From positions 3,810,855 through 3,874,854 of the forward strand of contig NW_015622544.1 in the NCBI RefSeq assembly GCF_000835495.1: a stretch of DNA of 64,000 nucleotides, given 5' to 3'. Positions within the stretch are counted from its first letter, which is position 1, and each line of letters opens with the position of its first letter. Below are positions 9,562-20,795 of this stretch, in pieces. Under the pieces are notes generated by a model, which was not told the origin of the DNA, did no database searches, and saw only the letters and a program-made list of their open reading frames with translations. The stretch comes from Cladophialophora immunda (Eukaryota > Ascomycota > Eurotiomycetes > Chaetothyriales > Herpotrichiellaceae). The position numbers and the translations under genes were made by a program.

Positions 9562-10698
9562 TCAATTCGGCAGGCGCAGCCAAGGCACCTGGTCCGGCGT
9601 GTACTTGTAGGCCCTGAAGACTGCGTTGGCGGGATAGTCGAAGCCGATGTCCTCCAGCTCCGGCGCCTGCAGCTGCTTGTAGTCGGCGAAATGCGGGTTG
9701 ACGTACTCGAGGCAGATCCTGCCGTCGGGGGTGACCTCGAACATGCGGCCGAAGACGGCCTCGGTGACCAGGGTGTTGCCGTTGCGCAGGCGCTGCGCGC
9801 CGCCCATGAAGGGCGTGAAGAAGGCGCACGGGAACGAGCGGTCGCGGTACTCCCAGACGATCTGCTTCGTATGGCGGTCCACCTGGATCACGCGCGAGTA
9901 GGTCGAGCTCTCGCGGTGGCGGAACGTGCCGTTGTCGAAGACCAGGATGCTCCCGTCCTCCAGCTCGCTGGCGCAGTGCTGCTGCGCCACCACGCTGCTG
10001 TCCAGGTGCCACGTCACCTCGCCGGTCTCGCGCGAGATGATGATCACCGCGGACACGCTGCGCAGGGACGCCAGGATGTTGCCGTCCCGGAGCGGGTGGA
10101 CGCTGTTGATCAGGGGCCAGTGCTCGCGGGCGTAGTGCGGCTGGAGGGGAAACGTGGCGGGATCAAGGTGGTCGATGGCGCGCCAGTGGAAGAGCACCTT
10201 GCCGTCGTCGGCGGGGTCCACGAGCTTGATGCAGTCGGCGTACACGTTCCCATCCGGGGCCTCGGACGAAGGGATGCCGCCAGGAACTGTCTTGGCTTGT
10301 TCGGGAGTCAGAGCTTCCAGCGTCGTGTACAGGATCTGGCCATTGTCGAGATGGTGCTGGTCATGGTGGGCGAGAGGATCTCGATATTCAGAGACGACCT
10401 TGCCGTCAGGGTCGACTTGCATCATGACTCCGCCGCGGTACTTTTGCCACATGGGAAACAGCCTTGGCCCGTCAGGATGGACGCCGTTGTAGGCTAGATT
10501 GCCGTTGGGAAGGATGCGGGCGTGACGGCCAGGACGGTAAGGTAGGTTCCAACGGTGGACTTCCATTCCGTCATTGGCTATCAGCCGAACTGTGCCCGGG
10601 CTGGTCAGATGAGCGTAGAGGATATAGCCTGGGGATACGAGATCATGGTCCAGACCACGAAGGCCGACTCCACGACGCGTAAGTGTGTTTTGCTCCAT
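9562..10698 (-). CDS. Arylsulfotransferase (ASST)-family protein
   Basis: Intronless 378-codon frame from ATG 10698. Its repeated blade-like segments match the fungal arylsulfotransferase family (Pfam Arylsulfotran_2 type). A HHDQHHLDNGQILY block lies near residue 110, INSVHPLRDGNILASLRS near 200, and ELEDGSILVFDNG near 245, followed by a GGAQRLRNGNTLV block and GRMFEVTPDGRICLEYV near the end. Known bacterial members move sulfate between phenolic compounds without PAPS, using a beta-propeller and a sulfated histidine. Several histidines are present here, but I cannot say which is catalytic. No signal peptide is visible, so it may be cytosolic. It shares a 528-bp divergent region with the permease gene. 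Confidence 0.8.
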   Translation of the reverse strand: MEQNTLTRRGVGLRGLDHDLVSPGYILYAHLTSPGTVRLIANDGMEVHRWNLPYRPGRHARILPNGNLAYNGVHPDGPRLFPMWQKYRGGVMMQVDPDGKVVSEYRDPLAHHDQHHLDNGQILYTTLEALTPEQAKTVPGGIPSSEAPDGNVYADCIKLVDPADDGKVLFHWRAIDHLDPATFPLQPHYAREHWPLINSVHPLRDGNILASLRSVSAVIIISRETGEVTWHLDSSVVAQQHCASELEDGSILVFDNGTFRHRESSTYSRVIQVDRHTKQIVWEYRDRSFPCAFFTPFMGGAQRLRNGNTLVTEAVFGRMFEVTPDGRICLEYVNPHFADYKQLQAPELEDIGFDYPANAVFRAYKYTPDQVPWLRLPN

Positions 10699-11226
10699 GG
10701 CTCAGTGTCTGATGAATGGTGTGAGATAGGTAGATGTCCTATCGTGACTGTGTAATGAATGAACTGAAAGGCAGGGCATTGTAGGACGTCTTGGGGAGAT
10801 ATATACCATATGTGTTCCGAGGCAGCAGGTGCAGATCTTTCAGCACCACGGTGGATTCCGCCATTGACGATGGATACACCTCGATATGCTCTCTGCGTCC
10901 CTTGCCGTAGGTGATTGTCGTGAAGTTCATGGACCAATAAATGGACAGATCGACCTAAGGCAATCCCGCGGGCAGATCCGACACGTCGATCTCCCTACGG
11001 CATGCCGAGGGCGATATAGCAATCGCGATATCAGGACCCGCGGGTTTGCCGTCTTGGATAAGGACGATCCTATCAACACCTACGGAGAGGAGTCTTGTGA
11101 GCACGCAATGCTCAAGAAGACGAAGCATAAAAGAAACCTCAAATCCGCCCAAAATGTAACAATGGATCACAACGAGTAACATAGCTGCCACCCTTTCGAG
11201 ACAGATTTAACCGGAAGCTCACCATC
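10699..11226. promoter_or_regulatory. Divergent promoter region, arylsulfotransferase / NCS1 permease
   Basis: The region lies between the start codons of the minus-strand arylsulfotransferase-like gene and the plus-strand permease gene. A shared regulatory region is possible, given that a Zn2Cys6 regulator gene lies just downstream of the permease. I did not find a clear CGG-N-CCG operator by eye. Confidence 0.45.
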
Positions 11227-12898
11227 ATGGAAAAGTACCCTGACGATAAGCCTTCCATGACGAAGAATCAACCCCATGATGTGGTTGAGGACTCCATGGA
11301 GGGCAAGGCACTGCCAGTCAAGGCCTTTTCCAAGTCATGGCTGACAGACATCCTTCTCACTGTCGAGACGACTGGCATTCAGCGGGTGACGGAGGATGAA
11401 CGGCAGCAGAACACCAGCAAAGTGTGGAATGCGTGTACGTTCTGGTAAGTTGACCTCGCTTGCACCCAAGAGATCAAGAGGCTAAATGCTCCTAGGCTGA
11501 GCGCGAATATGGCCGTGGCAACACTCAACGTCGGGTCCGTGGGCGGCAGCTTGGGACTGTCATTCTGGGATTGCTTTGCCATTATCGTCGTGGTCAATGT
11601 CTTCAGCTGTATGATTCCAGCATGGACTGCAGGATTCGGATTGACGGGACTGCGCATGACGTCCTTCTCGTAAGAGCTTCGCTTACTGCTCTGATGTTGC
11701 ATGGCTGACGCTCACAGTCGTTACTCCTTCGGCTATTGGGGCAATCTTCTGGTGGTCGTCTTCTCCATGGTCTCGACAACGGGCTGGAATGCCGTCAACT
11801 CCATCTCTGGGGCATCAGTCCTCAATGCCCTCTCCAACGGGAAATGCCCGACGTGGCTCGGAGTTGTCATTATCTGTACCACCGTCTGGGTTATCTGTGC
11901 CCTTGGTATTCACTGGATCCATCGCCTCGATGCTTTCCTCTGGATTCCCCCGTTCGTGGTTTGGTGTTTCACCGCCGGTTTCGGGTCGTCGCATTTCTCT
12001 GGAGACGCCATCAAATCGCCGTCTGGAGCAAACGGGGCAGCAGCATCGCTTTCGTACATCGCGGTCATATTCTCCTTTGCCGTGTCGTGGATCAACTGTG
12101 CTGCCGACTATAACGTGAGGATGCCTGTCAACACGTCCAGAGCTCAGATTTTCGTCGCAACCTATGTCGGAATCGCCGTCCCCACCATCCTGGTCCAGAC
12201 CCTGGGCGCAGCACTGTATACGGGCACTGAGATCAACCCAGAGTGGAAGTTGGCGTTCAAAGAGAGCGGGATCGGAGGTCCCCTCAAAATGGCCCTGGAA
12301 CCAGCTGGAGGTTTCGGAAAGTTCCTTCTGGTGCTTGCAGCATTGAGTGCGATTCCGGTAAGTAATCTTGGAGATTCCCCCTTAGGTTCATTAAGCTGAC
12401 AGTGGCTAGAACAACATCCCCAACAACTACTCCTTTGCCATGCATGCGCAAAACTTTGGCCCCTGGGCGGCACGCATTCCTCGAATCTTTCTTGTCACTC
12501 TCGGCTTCATTGCCGCCATCATCGTCGGTGCATGTGCGGCTGAATTCTTCAGTGACACCCTTCAGACGTTCCTGAGCATCATCGGGTACTGGACCGTCAT
12601 TCACCTCACCATCGTTGCCGAGGAACACATCATTTTCCGCGCCTGTCGCTGGAGTCAATACAACTTGGATGCTTGGAACCAGCCCGATCTTCTTCCTTTC
12701 GGCTGGGCGGCTATCGGAGCTTTTGGGTTTGGGTTCATGGGCGCAGCATTGGGCATGAAAACAGCTTGGTACACTGCTCCCATTGCTGGGTTGATAGGAA
12801 GCAAAGGCGCCAATGTTGGTCACGAGCTAACCTTTGCCTTCTCGGCAATCACTTTCCCACTCTTCCGATATCTGGAGAGGAGACACGGAGGCAAATAG
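11227..12898 (+). CDS. NCS1 purine/cytosine permease (Fcy2/FcyB-like)
   Basis: Four exons: 11227-11444, 11496-11669, 11718-12357 and 12410-12898. The introns of 51, 48 and 52 nt all have GT..AG ends and preserve phase. The 506-aa product has the NCS1 layout. A hydrophilic N-terminus (residues 1-72) carries TGIQRVTEDER before the first helices. The SANMAVATLNVGSVGG segment follows, then GYWGNLLVVVF and further helices. NNIPNNYSFAMHAQNFG in the fourth exon resembles a conserved NCS1 substrate-binding/cytoplasmic loop. About 12 membrane segments are visible. Known relatives import cytosine, adenine, guanine or hypoxanthine with protons at the plasma membrane. Substrate here is inference. It converges on the Zn2Cys6 regulator gene with 58 bp between stop codons. 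Confidence 0.92.
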
Positions 12899-12956
12899 GG
12901 ACAGATATTCGTACCTCTACCAATAGAAATCGAACAGCCATCAGCCAGAAGTTTCT

Positions 12957-14900
12957 TCATTTGAATGGTTCCCAGTCCGGTAAAAAATCCCAATTAGTGG
13001 TGTTCGTTGGCTCTGGTCCAAGTATATCCGGAAACGAAGCCCAGAAGGACATGTCTGCCCAGGAGTTCTGCTCCTCAGCAGTCATCGGAGATGGCCCCGC
13101 GAGTGGACGCAATTTCTTGTGGAAAGCAGCAACGATGTCACCGAGCGTGAAGGCGGCGTGGCAGGAGAGACCGATAGACTTGAGCCAGGGCACAAGCGTC
13201 GCAATCAACGTGTCCAGCTCCGCGATATTGTGGGAGCGCGCCAACTGCTCTTCGTACATATGCAGAAGTCTGCAAAGAGTAACTGCTGCGAACGTGATCA
13301 TGTGGTAGATGTGATCACTTAGGTGCTTCGTGCGCTCGTCTGTCGTTTCCATTGCAAGCGTCATGATTGCAGCAGAAAGACGAACCATCTCTGACAACAG
13401 AGACTCTCGAACGCTTGCGGATCGAGTCTTTAGGGATTGATCGTAGGCAAGCAGCTGGGCGAATCGAAATCCCATTTCAAGAAACTGTGACCGAGGCTGA
13501 TCTGTGAGATGGCTTGTCAGATTGTGCAAGAGTTGCCGGTTTTCAGGAATTGTGCACCAACCTAGAACAAACTTCCAGTTCTGTCTCCATTGATGCAAGG
13601 CAGACTGTGCCTTCGGGAGATCGACTTCTGTCAAACAGCAGTTTTCGTACAGAATCCAGTACAGGGTAACTTCTGCCACCATCCGCGCCTCGAAATTCGT
13701 TGCATGATCAGAAGCCAGTATATCTCGGCATCTGTCGACTTGCGCCCGACCGACCATGGATTTACGCCTCGTCCCTACCGAATAGCTCCCAATCTCAGTC
13801 TCAGGTATTTGCGGGAGAAACGAAACCTACTGCAAGTGCACCAAGCAAAGGTGATTCCACAGTCTCAACAGTCCCAGATCACGCTTGGTGCTTGGAGAGC
13901 CATGAGTAAGGACATTTTCGAAGAGATCACTCGAGATGCAATGCTGAATGGCGAAACCGCTCAGCAGCCAGCTGTCGATACTCAACGGGACCTGGCCCAC
14001 TGTGGTGGACCACATGCACAAGATGAGAGCTGCCTGGAAGAAGTCAATGTCTTGTGTTGTGGAGAGCAGTGCCGTCGAAAGCAGTGACTTCGACTTTTCA
14101 AACAGGTCCAGGGCAAGGCTCGACGCGAGCTCTTCGTTGGTGTGTCGGACAGCAATAAGACAACACGAACATAAAAGAAGCGGTGATCGTTTGACCTCCT
14201 CGAACAGGTCATCTGGAGACCTCAGGGTGTCGAAGAAAACCCAACGACCATAGTGCTCATTGAATCTGGTTATGTCCATTAGTGCTCATGTCGTCGATAT
14301 GGTAGAGGGGTACCGACATGGTTAGTAGGGCTGCGGCCTGTTGATCCGACACAAGGCCCAGTATAATTAAGTCTGAGTCTCCCGTATCCGGTGCTGTCTG
14401 GGCACTGCGATTCGCCGATGGAGATTCGACGCCGATCTCTGTCGCAAGGTCTCGAATGACGAAGACTGGAGCCGCTGCCGTATCCTTCGCGATGTTTGGT
14501 GGTTCTGGCTGTTCGTCTATCGATGGGTGAGAAGTGAAATCTGGCACCGTTTCGTCGAGTATATCAATCCCAAGTCGACCTAGGATAAGGTCCACGGCTT
14601 TCTCGAGACGAGTGAGTCTGCAGAAATTAGCCACATAACGATACCACCCTCTTTTTTTCTATCAAACCTGGCGTCCTGCGTACGGCTTCCCAAACTGTGT
14701 GGACCGACATCGTTTGGGGATCTCGCCCTCCGCTCAGAGGCTAGTGAACACTGAGCACCCAGTTTCTCACACCTCAGACATGGGCCTCCAGCCAATCTAG
14801 ACTCGTAACAGCGTGTCTTTAGTTTTCGACAGGCGGCACAGGCTCGAGCAGCCCGTGGTTTATCCGAGGACATGGAGCCTCTATGTGGTTTTTGGTGCAT
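12957..14900 (-). CDS. Zn(II)2Cys6 fungal-specific transcription factor
   Basis: Four exons on the minus strand: 14900-14668, 14617-14318, 14265-13831 and 13785-12957. The introns are 50, 52 and 45 nt. The product is about 598 aa. A Zn2Cys6 cluster lies at residues 21-50 with spacing C-x2-C-x6-C-x9-C-x2-C-x6-C, followed by a basic linker and LTRLEKAVDLIL, a typical short dimerisation helix. The middle region (LLTIFNEHYGRW, then LWNHLCLVHLHYSVGT) matches the fungal transcription-factor middle-homology region. Intron 2 uses a weaker donor (GTCGGT), chosen because it alone restores phase and family alignment. Intron 3 has a second in-phase acceptor nearby. Its adjacency to the permease hints at a local target; that is inference. 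Confidence 0.88.
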
Positions 14901-15619
14901 GGAAGTGCTCGTTCAAGGACTCATACTGGGCAAGTAGCGATCAAAAAGGCTCTCATCTTCAAACAAACCACGACATTCGAGAAGCCATCATTGCAATGGC
15001 AAGCCTAGCGGACGACACAGCGGAGATGAGGGAGTTGATATCAGCCGCACTTTGATTGGCCGAGGACAAAGCTCAAAGTAGCGTCAGATTCGCCGCTTCG
15101 CACGCAAGCTCCGTTGTCACTGCATCCTCGATGTTTTGATGGATCAAGGGCGACTGGAATTGTATGGCGTAAGATCACTCTGGTGATCCAAATATACCTC
15201 TTGCTATAGTTGATAGAATTGTTCTGGTTTCACACCCACCCTGTATCGAGCACGGATCTGGCCATGCTGAAGTTCTGGTGCTTGATCGCGGTCAATCAAC
15301 TCCCAAGTGTGTCAATGTACTTTAGTTGGTGTCTCAGAAGGCAAAGAATATGCCGACAAGTGGCTGTGATAACAAGACAGGGGGATACGAACAAGGAGAC
15401 ACGGTGAGGACAAGGAAACTAGATAGGACTAGGTTGAAAGGCATTGTCACCTTCCACTGCATGTCCTTTTGTCGCAGCCTTGTTTAGAGCGGCGTCACTT
15501 CTTTCCGAAAGCAGGTCTCCCTGGCCTCGGAGCATGTCCCTGCTCTCCCTGCGTCTCCAAGTTATCTCCTACCCCAGGTTGTCCACCTCCATATCGCTCT
15601 CCTTCGGTCTCTATATGCA
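14901..15619. promoter_or_regulatory. Divergent region, Zn2Cys6 factor / MTC1
   Basis: 719 bp between divergent start codons. Several short frames are present and none is supported. Pyrimidine-rich sequence lies just upstream of the MTC1 start (about 15,500-15,610). Confidence 0.5.
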
Positions 15620-17205
15620 ATGACTATGGCTGCAAAGAAGACGGCACCCACAGATGATGAGCTGCTGGCTCAGCTTGACGATCTGAGCACACAGGCCTCG
15701 ACGCGTGCCCCGAAGCCGTCAACGCGAACTGCCCGACAAGGGCAACCGGCCCAGTCGTCACAAAATGAACAAGACCTCCTCGCTGAACTGGGAAACTTAG
15801 CCCAGCGACCAAGTAGCCGACCAGCCACCCCTTCTCTGAGACCAAATGTCCCGTCAGCTGCGGGCAGCAGATCCCCAAAACGAACCTCAACAGCCACCCC
15901 TCCTCCTGGCCGGACCAGCGAAGAGAAGTCGAGCAGCGGTCAGCGCAAGTCGGGTGATAGTACACGTTCGTTCCATCAAAGCTTTACACCAGCAACCACA
16001 ACAACTGAAGAATCCGCAGAAAATGAACCACAACCTGAGCCGGCCCCAGCACCAGCCAAAAGCGGCGGTGGGTGGTGGGGTGGACTGCTCTCGACTGCCT
16101 CTGCCGCTGTCAGTCAGGCCCAGGCGGCTGTGAAGGAGATTCAAAAGAATGAAGAAGCCCAAAAATGGGCCGAGCAGTTACGAGGCAATGTCGGCGTGCT
16201 CAAAGGGTTTGGTATGAACATCGAGTGCAAACAAGAGTTCACGGGCTAACGGCTACGACAGGCGGCGACCTCAGAAACATAGCCATGCCAACATTTCAAA
16301 ACATCCTGCAGACCATTGCTCCTCCTATCTCCTCCCACGAACGACTGCAGATCCATATTACTCACGACCTGTCCAACTATCCCACTCTTGACCCCCTCAT
16401 CTACCAAGTCTTTAGCCGTGTTATGGCACAAGTCGAGGGTGGAGACTTGATGGTCGTCCAAAGAGGGCACGAAGCTGGACCGAAGAGAGATTCGAGAGAG
16501 ATATCGCGACCATTAGGGTCCTGGCATGACGGACCCTGGTGGAGGAGTGGAGAGCGTCGAAGTATCAACGCGGTCAAAGGCATCATTGAAGGCACCAAGC
16601 TTGCTCGGGCTTCTGCTGAGAGCTACTCTGAAGAGTACTTTGCGACCAAAGGGGGGGTTGAAGAGGCCGCCAAACGAGCAACAGAAACGCTTTCCACCTC
16701 CAACCCAACTAGAGACAGCGAAATTTTCCTTGCGATTCAGGCAATCACACAGCCTGTGCCGAAAGACATGTTCGCCGCAGCGCCGAGTTCGGAAAAGGAC
16801 GGGCAAGTGAAAGAAGCGAAGGAGGAGAACATCACTGAGGAAGTCATGTTCGCTGTCTACTTGCACGATCCTATTCACGGGATTGCCTTCCAAGCGGTCT
16901 CTCAAGCCATTCCCGGCCAATGGATCGAGTGGCTGGATGCTCCCAGCGGCGGAGAAGGCACCTTGCCCGAGAGCATTGAGGAGATCATTTCAAGTGGCGG
17001 AATCGATCCCAGAGAATGGGTGAGCGAATGGGTCGAAGAAGCACTGAGTCTGGCGGTTGGCGTGTTGGCACAGAGATATGTTGCGCGAAGAATGGGTGTA
17101 GGTGAAGGTGGACCGGGGAAAGGCAAACTCAGAGCCGACTTGGGCCAGCAGGCCATGGTTGAGAGCGGTGGTGGCGAAGCTGCTCGGGCGCTGGGAGGCA
17201 TGTGA
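15620..17205 (+). CDS. MTC1: MTC1 family protein (maintenance of telomere capping 1)
   Basis: Two exons, 15620-16211 and 16262-17205, with a 50-nt intron (GTATGA..ACAG) in phase 1. The product is 511 aa. The N-terminus has the typical ELLAQLDDL helix, then a long Ser/Pro/Thr-rich disordered stretch (about 20-150). The tryptophan-rich GGGWWGGLLSTASAAV segment and an amphipathic helix (about 150-195) follow. The C-terminal conserved region includes IHITHDLSNYPTLDPLIY, the GSWHDGPWW block, and a segment ending VSQAIPGQWIEWLD. In yeast, MTC1 was named from genetic interactions with telomere capping, and its biochemical role is unclear. ATGs at 15620 and 15626 are both possible starts. The intron is required because the first frame stops at 16249. 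Confidence 0.88.
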
Positions 17206-17603
17206 GACACGAGCTCTGTGGGCGTTACTTCAGTTGTCGAGATCATATACCAGGATCGGCGTTCGAGGTTTTCGAGGGTTTGAGTCGGAACGTATCAAGC
17301 ATAATCATCTGGACGGGACTGTCCACAGTGGACGTCGTTTCGCAAGACTGTGTCCTCTGTACCATCCAAGATTTCGACGTAGACGTACTGGTGGCTTTGT
17401 TTGGCCGAATCCTCGACCGGTCATGACCACTAATATCCGGGTGTATAATTGTACCCCTTCTTTCGCAGGCAGTCGTTGCGGGTGCTGCGCCCGGAGGCAG
17501 AATGGGATCGTCTTCGCCTCGACCAGAGTGGTAGCAAGAGTGATCGGGCACATGGCTTATACTCGAACAGTGCGATGGATTGACGCGGTACTTCTTCCAC
17601 GTA
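17206..17603. other. Convergent intergenic gap
   Basis: 3' flanks of MTC1 (plus) and the UPF0390 gene (minus). No feature seen. Confidence 0.5.
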
Positions 17604-17894
17604 TCAAGCCTTCTTTCCGCCCTTCTTACCCTCCTTTGCCTTGCTGTTGGCTGCAGCCGCGCCGTCCTTCTTCTTCGCCTGCCCCAACATCTCCAAGTGT
17701 CCTGCGCGCGCACCCAGCATGGCTTCTGTCTTTGCCGTAAGCCCCGCGGTGTACTTCTTGTTCAACTTGGCTTGCTTCAACAGCTTTGCCTTCTTGGGTG
17801 TTATGGTCCGCGAGCCCTTCTTGGTGATGCCTCCAGAATTCGAGAGTTTCGTGGAGGAAGGTTTGGGTCCCTTTTTGATTTGGCCTTGGGCCAT
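17604..17894 (-). CDS. UPF0390 (DUF2462) small basic protein
   Basis: A 96-codon frame starts at ATG 17894 (MAQGQIKKG). The protein is strongly basic. It shows the family core: a PKKAKLLKQAKLNKKYTAGL stretch followed by TAKTEAMLGARAGHLEMLG, with a Lys-rich tail. Length is normal for UPF0390, the family of the human Leydig-cell tumour 10-kDa homologue. Members are small, conserved and nuclear/nucleolar-looking, with no established biochemical function. Confidence 0.88.
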   Translation of the reverse strand: MAQGQIKKGPKPSSTKLSNSGGITKKGSRTITPKKAKLLKQAKLNKKYTAGLTAKTEAMLGARAGHLEMLGQAKKKDGAAAANSKAKEGKKGGKKA

Positions 17895-18972
17895 TTCGCG
17901 AGGACGGGGAGAATTGTCTTCAAGGCCGAGGAAGGATGCAACTGGGTGCGGGGCAAAGTCGTCTCAAGCTGCTCTGAGATAGACGCAATATTCCTCTCAA
18001 GGTCCGCAAGACTGATCGTGGATTTTTCATAAGCGAGCAGGAAATCTTTAGCGCCTTGGCGGGCCGTTAAAGTCAGAAGCCATTTGGGATCAAAACGACT
18101 CTATTCTGTGTGCTCGGTACAAGTATCCAGACCCTGCCTCCCACCTCCAGGGGTTGCGGTCCGTGTGTTTTCTGTGGCTTGCCAGGAAGCTCTCAGGTTT
18201 CGGGCTTGCTTCCTTATTTGCTTTGGAGTTGAGATGAGTAGCCAAAGCGACAATGGCACATCTGATGTGCACTCGGCCAGACACATCAATCACTCGACTG
18301 GCTCGGGGCGGGCCTTCGAAAGGGATCAGCAAAAACAGGAGATTCCAAGGTCGTCGAGTTTTCTGGCACACCCTCCTGCGCCATTGCACGATGGACACGA
18401 CAAAAGGCCATGCAGACTTGTACCGGGGAGCGGGGCAAAGACTACAATCTCCACCAAGGCGAAGTTGCTGAATCGCAGACCACTCATCACGCACGTCCAA
18501 CATGGTCACCTAGATGGCTATCAAAGTGCGATCGAGGGTTCCACAGCCCGTATTCGACTGTCGACTGGGTACACCATGCATCCTAATGCAGCCACGACTA
18601 GTGACCCATTCAAGGGCGCGCTCGGTGAGTGCTGGAGACGCCAGAGGACGCTGGAAGTCACTCATGCAGAGCTGATCCCTGCCTCTTGTCGTCGACCCTG
18701 GTCCGCTAATTCGCCTCCATCCTCGAATGCCCCCCAACATGGCTCTTGCAACAGATATCCACCGAGCCACGTCTTGCTTGCCACGCTACTATTATCAAGG
18801 TCGCGAACAACCCGAACTCCCATGAGTCGCTTCCACATGCTCCTGCCAATGCGAATCTGTCTTCCTTCTGATCGAAGTCGAATCATCTTCAAGAGTGTTT
18901 CTTCCCTTTCGTCCTCTTAACTGTCTCTGTGGTTTTCTTGAACATTCCCCTGTACAGCCGCAGCCTTTCAAC
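17895..18972. promoter_or_regulatory. Divergent region, UPF0390 / amino-acid permease
   Basis: About 1.08 kb between start codons. A long plus-strand frame (about 18,084-18,920) has no domain and its opening codon is TTG, so I regard it as chance. The 60 nt before the permease start are pyrimidine-rich, as in fungal core promoters. Confidence 0.5.
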
Positions 18973-20795
18973 ATGACTCTGGACAAGGTGCCGGACGCAT
19001 CGCTGACTGCCCGAGAGCTGGCTTCTTTCGATGGCGTCGAAGACGATGGCTGTTACAACGATGTTGGTATCCTCGACAAAGGGTACACCACCAAGGATCA
19101 AAGGGATATGCAACGTTTGGGAAAACGTCAAGAATTGATTCGCAATTTTCGACCTCTTTCTGCTTTGGCATTCACTGCCCTGTTGCAAGCAACCTGGGAA
19201 TTCCTGTTGATGTAAGTTGTCAACCAGCCAACCATGGCAGACCGCTCTCAGCCAACCATGGCAGACCGCTCTGTGCCACCCACTTCCTGACAGTCGTCCA
19301 GCGCGAACACTCAAGTTTTGGTCGATGGCGGCATTGCCGGATTTTTCTGGACCTACGTTTGGACCTTCATTGGTTTCGGTATCGTCATGACATCTCTGGC
19401 TGAGATGGCATCCATGTATGTCTCGATGTCCCTCACCCCTTACCATCAGTCTCTAACATGCCGCAGGGCTCCGACTAGCGGTGGTCAGTACCACTGGGTA
19501 TCTGAATTCGCTCCACCAAAGTATCAGAAATCTCTGAGCTATTTAACCGGTTGGTTTAGCGTGCTAAGTTGGCAAAGCGGGACGGCGTCGGGCTCTTTCT
19601 TAACGGGAACCATTATCCAGGCTCTGATTCAGATCAATAATGCGGATTATGAGCCTACGGCATGGCAGGGAACGTTGTTGGTATTTGCCATGGTTCTTGT
19701 GCTCTTTGTTGCCAACACTTGGGGGGCACGCGATCTTCCTCTGATCCAAAACGTGCTCCTTATAGTACATGTCTTCGGATTCTTCGGTCAGTTTCCTCTC
19801 TGGTATCTCCTGAAAAGATCATCCCCTCCAAGACTCTTCCCCTGTTCAGAAACTGATAGATATCTGCAGCGGTTATTATTGTCCTTTGGGTCATGGCACC
19901 TCGAAACTCTGCAAAGGTCGCTTTTACTCAATTTACCAACGAGGGAGGGTGGTCAAGTATGGGCCTCGCTCTCATGATTGGGCAGATTTCGGCCATCTAT
20001 GGATCTCTCTGCTCCGATTGCACCGCGCACATGGCGGAGGAAGTCAAGGATGCTGGTCGCAACGTCCCCAACGCCATGTTCTGGGCTTATGTGTCGAACG
20101 GAATCCTCGGCTTGGTACTCATCGTCACTTACAACTTCGCTTTGACCGACGTGGACGCCGCTCTCAATGACCCGACCGAATATCCCTTTATCTGGGTCTT
20201 CCGCCAGGCAGTGTCCACCGGTGGCGTCAACGCTCTGACCATCCTCATCCTCATCTTGGTCATCGCATCTAACATCTCTTTCAATGCATCGACCTCGCGT
20301 CAAACCTTCGCTTTCGCCCGAGACAAGGGTCTTCCATTCTCCAGCTGGATCAGCGCTGTTCACCCCAGACTCCACATTCCTGCCAATGCCGTCACGTTGA
20401 CCTGCATTATCAGCTGTCTGCTCGCGATTATCAACATTGGCTCGTCGGCTGCCTTCAATGCTATTATCTCGGTCCAGGTCTGCGCGCTTATGTTCTCTTA
20501 CACCATTTCCATCTCCTGCGTGCTGTATCGCCGCATCTACCACCCTGAGTTGCTGCCCAAGGCACGCTGGAGTCTCGGCAAGTGGGGAGTGCCGATCAAC
20601 GCCTTCAGCATCGTCTACTCTCTGTTCGCGTTCTTCTGGAGTTTCTGGCCCAACGGCACCCCCGTGGACGCAGAATCCTTCAACTGGTCTATTGTACTGT
20701 TTTTCGGTGTTATGATCATCTCTGGGGTCTTCTACGTGATTCAAGGGAGGAAAGTCTACACCGGTCCGGTGGTGACTGTGGAGGGCAGGAATTAA
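18973..20795 (+). CDS. APC-superfamily amino-acid/choline-type permease
   Basis: Four exons: 18973-19211, 19302-19415, 19467-19786 and 19870-20795. The introns of 90, 51 and 83 nt have GT..AG ends and are phase-consistent. The product is 532 aa with about 12 membrane segments. The cytoplasmic N-terminus leads into LGKRQELIRNFRPLSALAFT. Family signatures follow: APTSGGQYHWVSEFAPPKYQ after helix 2, EEVKDAGRNVPNAMFWAY near the middle, and SRQTFAFARDKGLPFSSW. These match the fungal GABA/choline/polyamine permease group (Uga4, Hnm1, Bio5 types). Substrate cannot be fixed by eye. Intron 1 is enlarged by a perfect 24-bp tandem duplication. Reading through intron 2 gives no stop, so an intron-retained form would remain open. 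Confidence 0.92.
19225..19272 (+). repeat. 24-bp tandem duplication inside an intron
   Basis: Two exact adjacent copies (19225-19248 and 19249-19272) lie inside intron 1 of the permease gene, between donor and acceptor. They account for the intron's unusual 90-nt length. Confidence 0.95.

Noticed and set aside
9110..10012. Upstream extension of the secreted-protein frame
   Set aside because: The open frame continues upstream, but this part overlaps the neighbouring gene in the wrong frame. The ATG at 9109 starts a proper signal peptide.
9421..10497. 358-codon plus-strand open frame
   Set aside because: It is antisense to the arylsulfotransferase-family gene. Its translation is a Val/Ala/Arg-rich shadow without domains.
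18084..18920. 278-codon plus-strand frame upstream of the permease
   Set aside because: It opens with TTG rather than ATG, has no domain, and occupies the expected promoter of two divergent genes.
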